A stretch of DNA of 51,325 nt. Source: Erysipelotrichaceae bacterium. Its GTDB lineage: Bacteria; Bacillota_I; Bacilli_A; Erysipelotrichales; Coprobacillaceae. The translations under genes were made by a program, and so were the position numbers. Positions 50,417 to 51,325 of the stretch are shown here, one piece after another. Below the pieces are notes generated by a model. The model saw nothing but the letters and a program-made list of their open reading frames with translations. It did no database searches and was not told the DNA's origin. The stretch's first letter is position 1; each line of letters opens with the position of its first letter. The stretch is taken from NCBI GenBank assembly GCA_018365815.1, contig JAGZJH010000012.1, positions 1 to 51,325 on the forward strand, given 5' to 3'.

Positions 50417-51325
50417 CTACTTTGATTTAATTTCTATGACTTGATTTGCAAATTTGTAAATATCCTTACTACTCATAAATAAATATACCACATCATCATA
50501 TTGAGCCAATTCTTTTGCGGCTTCTTGATCTTCATTAATAATTTTAGCGCGTGGAATATATTGACCGACTTCATTTATATCAATATCAATGCCTTCTTCT
50601 TTTGTTGCATTTTCAGGAAAATGACATAAATATGGATAATCTGATAAATCCATCGCTTTGGCAAATTCATGTGCAAATTGAAGAATTCTTGAAAAACGAT
50701 CTGGTTTAAAAATCGCCACTATTTTTTTATAAGGATAACGTTCTCTAGTTGCTTCAATAACCATTTTTATTGCAGTAGGATGATGTGCATAATCATCAAC
50801 AAAAATATTATTACCAATTTTTTGAATACTATAACGACGTTTTACACCATTAAAACTTGCAAGACGTTCATTAATATAACTTGCTTCCATTCCTTCTAAA
50901 TAACCTAAAGTAATATTAGCTAACGAATTTTGTAACATATGAGCTCCAAAAAATGGTAAATCAAAATGCCCAAACAATTCATCATGTATATAGACATCAA
51001 AATTCATACCATTAGAATTCACCATATAATTGATGGCACGTACATCATTATGAGGTTTTAAACCAAAAGATAATTTACGTGTTGTAATATTAAGTTTTGG
51101 TAAATATGGATCGTCTCCCCAAATAATTACAGTGTCTTTAACTTGATTAGCAAATTTTTCAAATGAAGATTGATAATCTTCAAATGTTTTAAAATAATCA
51201 ACATGATCATATTCAATATTATTAATCACAGCATATTTAGGTCGATAATGTAAAAAATGATCTTGATATTCACAAGTTTCCGCAATAAAATACTGACTAT
51301 CTTTACAAGCATAACCTGTTCCATC
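50417..51325 (-). CDS. murC: UDP-N-acetylmuramate--L-alanine ligase, 5' end outside the window
   Basis: The 303 codons present cover the central and C-terminal domains; the frame stays open to the edge. YFIAETCEYQDHFLHY and VINNIEYDHVDYFKTF are the MurC substrate signatures, DDYAHHPTAIKMVIEATRER is the C-terminal domain motif, and FKPDRFSRI the ligand loop. MurC adds the first alanine to UDP-MurNAc in peptidoglycan synthesis. The ATP loop (GxGK) would lie beyond the edge. It is the upstream gene of the ytxG-ytxH-ccpA set. Confidence 0.95.
   Translation of the reverse strand, partial: DGTGYACKDSQYFIAETCEYQDHFLHYRPKYAVINNIEYDHVDYFKTFEDYQSSFEKFANQVKDTVIIWGDDPYLPKLNITTRKLSFGLKPHNDVRAINYMVNSNGMNFDVYIHDELFGHFDLPFFGAHMLQNSLANITLGYLEGMEASYINERLASFNGVKRRYSIQKIGNNIFVDDYAHHPTAIKMVIEATRERYPYKKIVAIFKPDRFSRILQFAHEFAKAMDLSDYPYLCHFPENATKEEGIDIDINEVGQYIPRAKIINEDQEAAKELAQYDDVVYLFMSSKDIYKFANQVIEIKSK

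Noticed and set aside
1..51325. CRISPR array, rRNA, phage or insertion sequence with transposase
   Set aside because: No regular repeats, rRNA segments, integrase or transposase-like frames were seen.

Overview
The window looks like a chromosomal segment of a low-GC, anaerobic, spore-forming Firmicute, most like the Erysipelotrichia/Coprobacillaceae group. This is inference from gene content. Support comes from very AT-rich DNA with TGA used as a normal stop, a sporulation gene of the YunB type, two tiny YjcZ-like peptides, a full-length pyruvate:ferredoxin oxidoreductase, the SufCDSUB iron-sulfur operon, a T-box-controlled tyrS, and a Bacillus-like murC-ytxG-ytxH-ccpA-tyrS neighbourhood. Most genes lie on the minus strand, and the right edge cuts murC.

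Layout. 0-2.6 kb: tRNA-Gly(UCC), then a decayed zone holding a frameshifted HD-domain gene (G8 tract), a flavodoxin with an internal deletion, an older remnant and a 152-bp MITE-like element. 2.6-7.2 kb: a HEAT-methyltransferase fusion, an unknown gene, yunB and a polysaccharide flippase. 7.2-12.9 kb: 5-formyl-THF cyclo-ligase behind sufCDSUB. 12.9-16.6 kb: an AI-2E family permease, two unlisted-size tiny peptides, two PrsA-like lipoproteins and a HIT protein. 16.6-21.6 kb: yhaM, a glycosyltransferase-RecX fusion, an LPG-synthase-like membrane protein and a second glycosyltransferase, probably a membrane glycolipid operon. 21.8-31 kb: nifJ, a DUF2200 gene, a membrane protein, a beta-hydroxyacid dehydrogenase, dut, an acetyltransferase pseudogene, a CNNM/CorC protein and a flavin reductase. 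31-39.6 kb: a second AI-2E protein, then a region of deletions (ABC permease joined to an RpiR-type fragment; a C45 hydrolase joined to an ABC ATPase tail) around an intact AtuA/AtuA-C/3-hydroxyacyl-CoA dehydrogenase operon facing a LacI regulator. 39.8-46.5 kb: fucO and a galactose operon. 46.5 kb to end: a GNAT protein, tyrS, ccpA, ytxH, ytxG and murC.

The best candidate for an undescribed system is at 41.1-46.5 kb. Two paralogous proteins of about 210 residues combine an unrecognised N-terminal domain with a domain like PTS enzyme IIB (Cys loop CCSxxLTT, later APQ), yet no PTS permease is present. One ends a compact operon (PPP phosphatase, galM, galK, unknown 100-aa protein, TetR/DhaS-type regulator, IIB-like protein); the other is transcribed divergently from the start of the same operon. 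Other good leads are the glycosyltransferase-RecX fusion, the paired inverted LacI operators, the inverted repeat abutting the fucO promoter, and the chimeric pseudogene junctions, which show recent deletions.

Functions come from motifs read by eye. No database search was possible.
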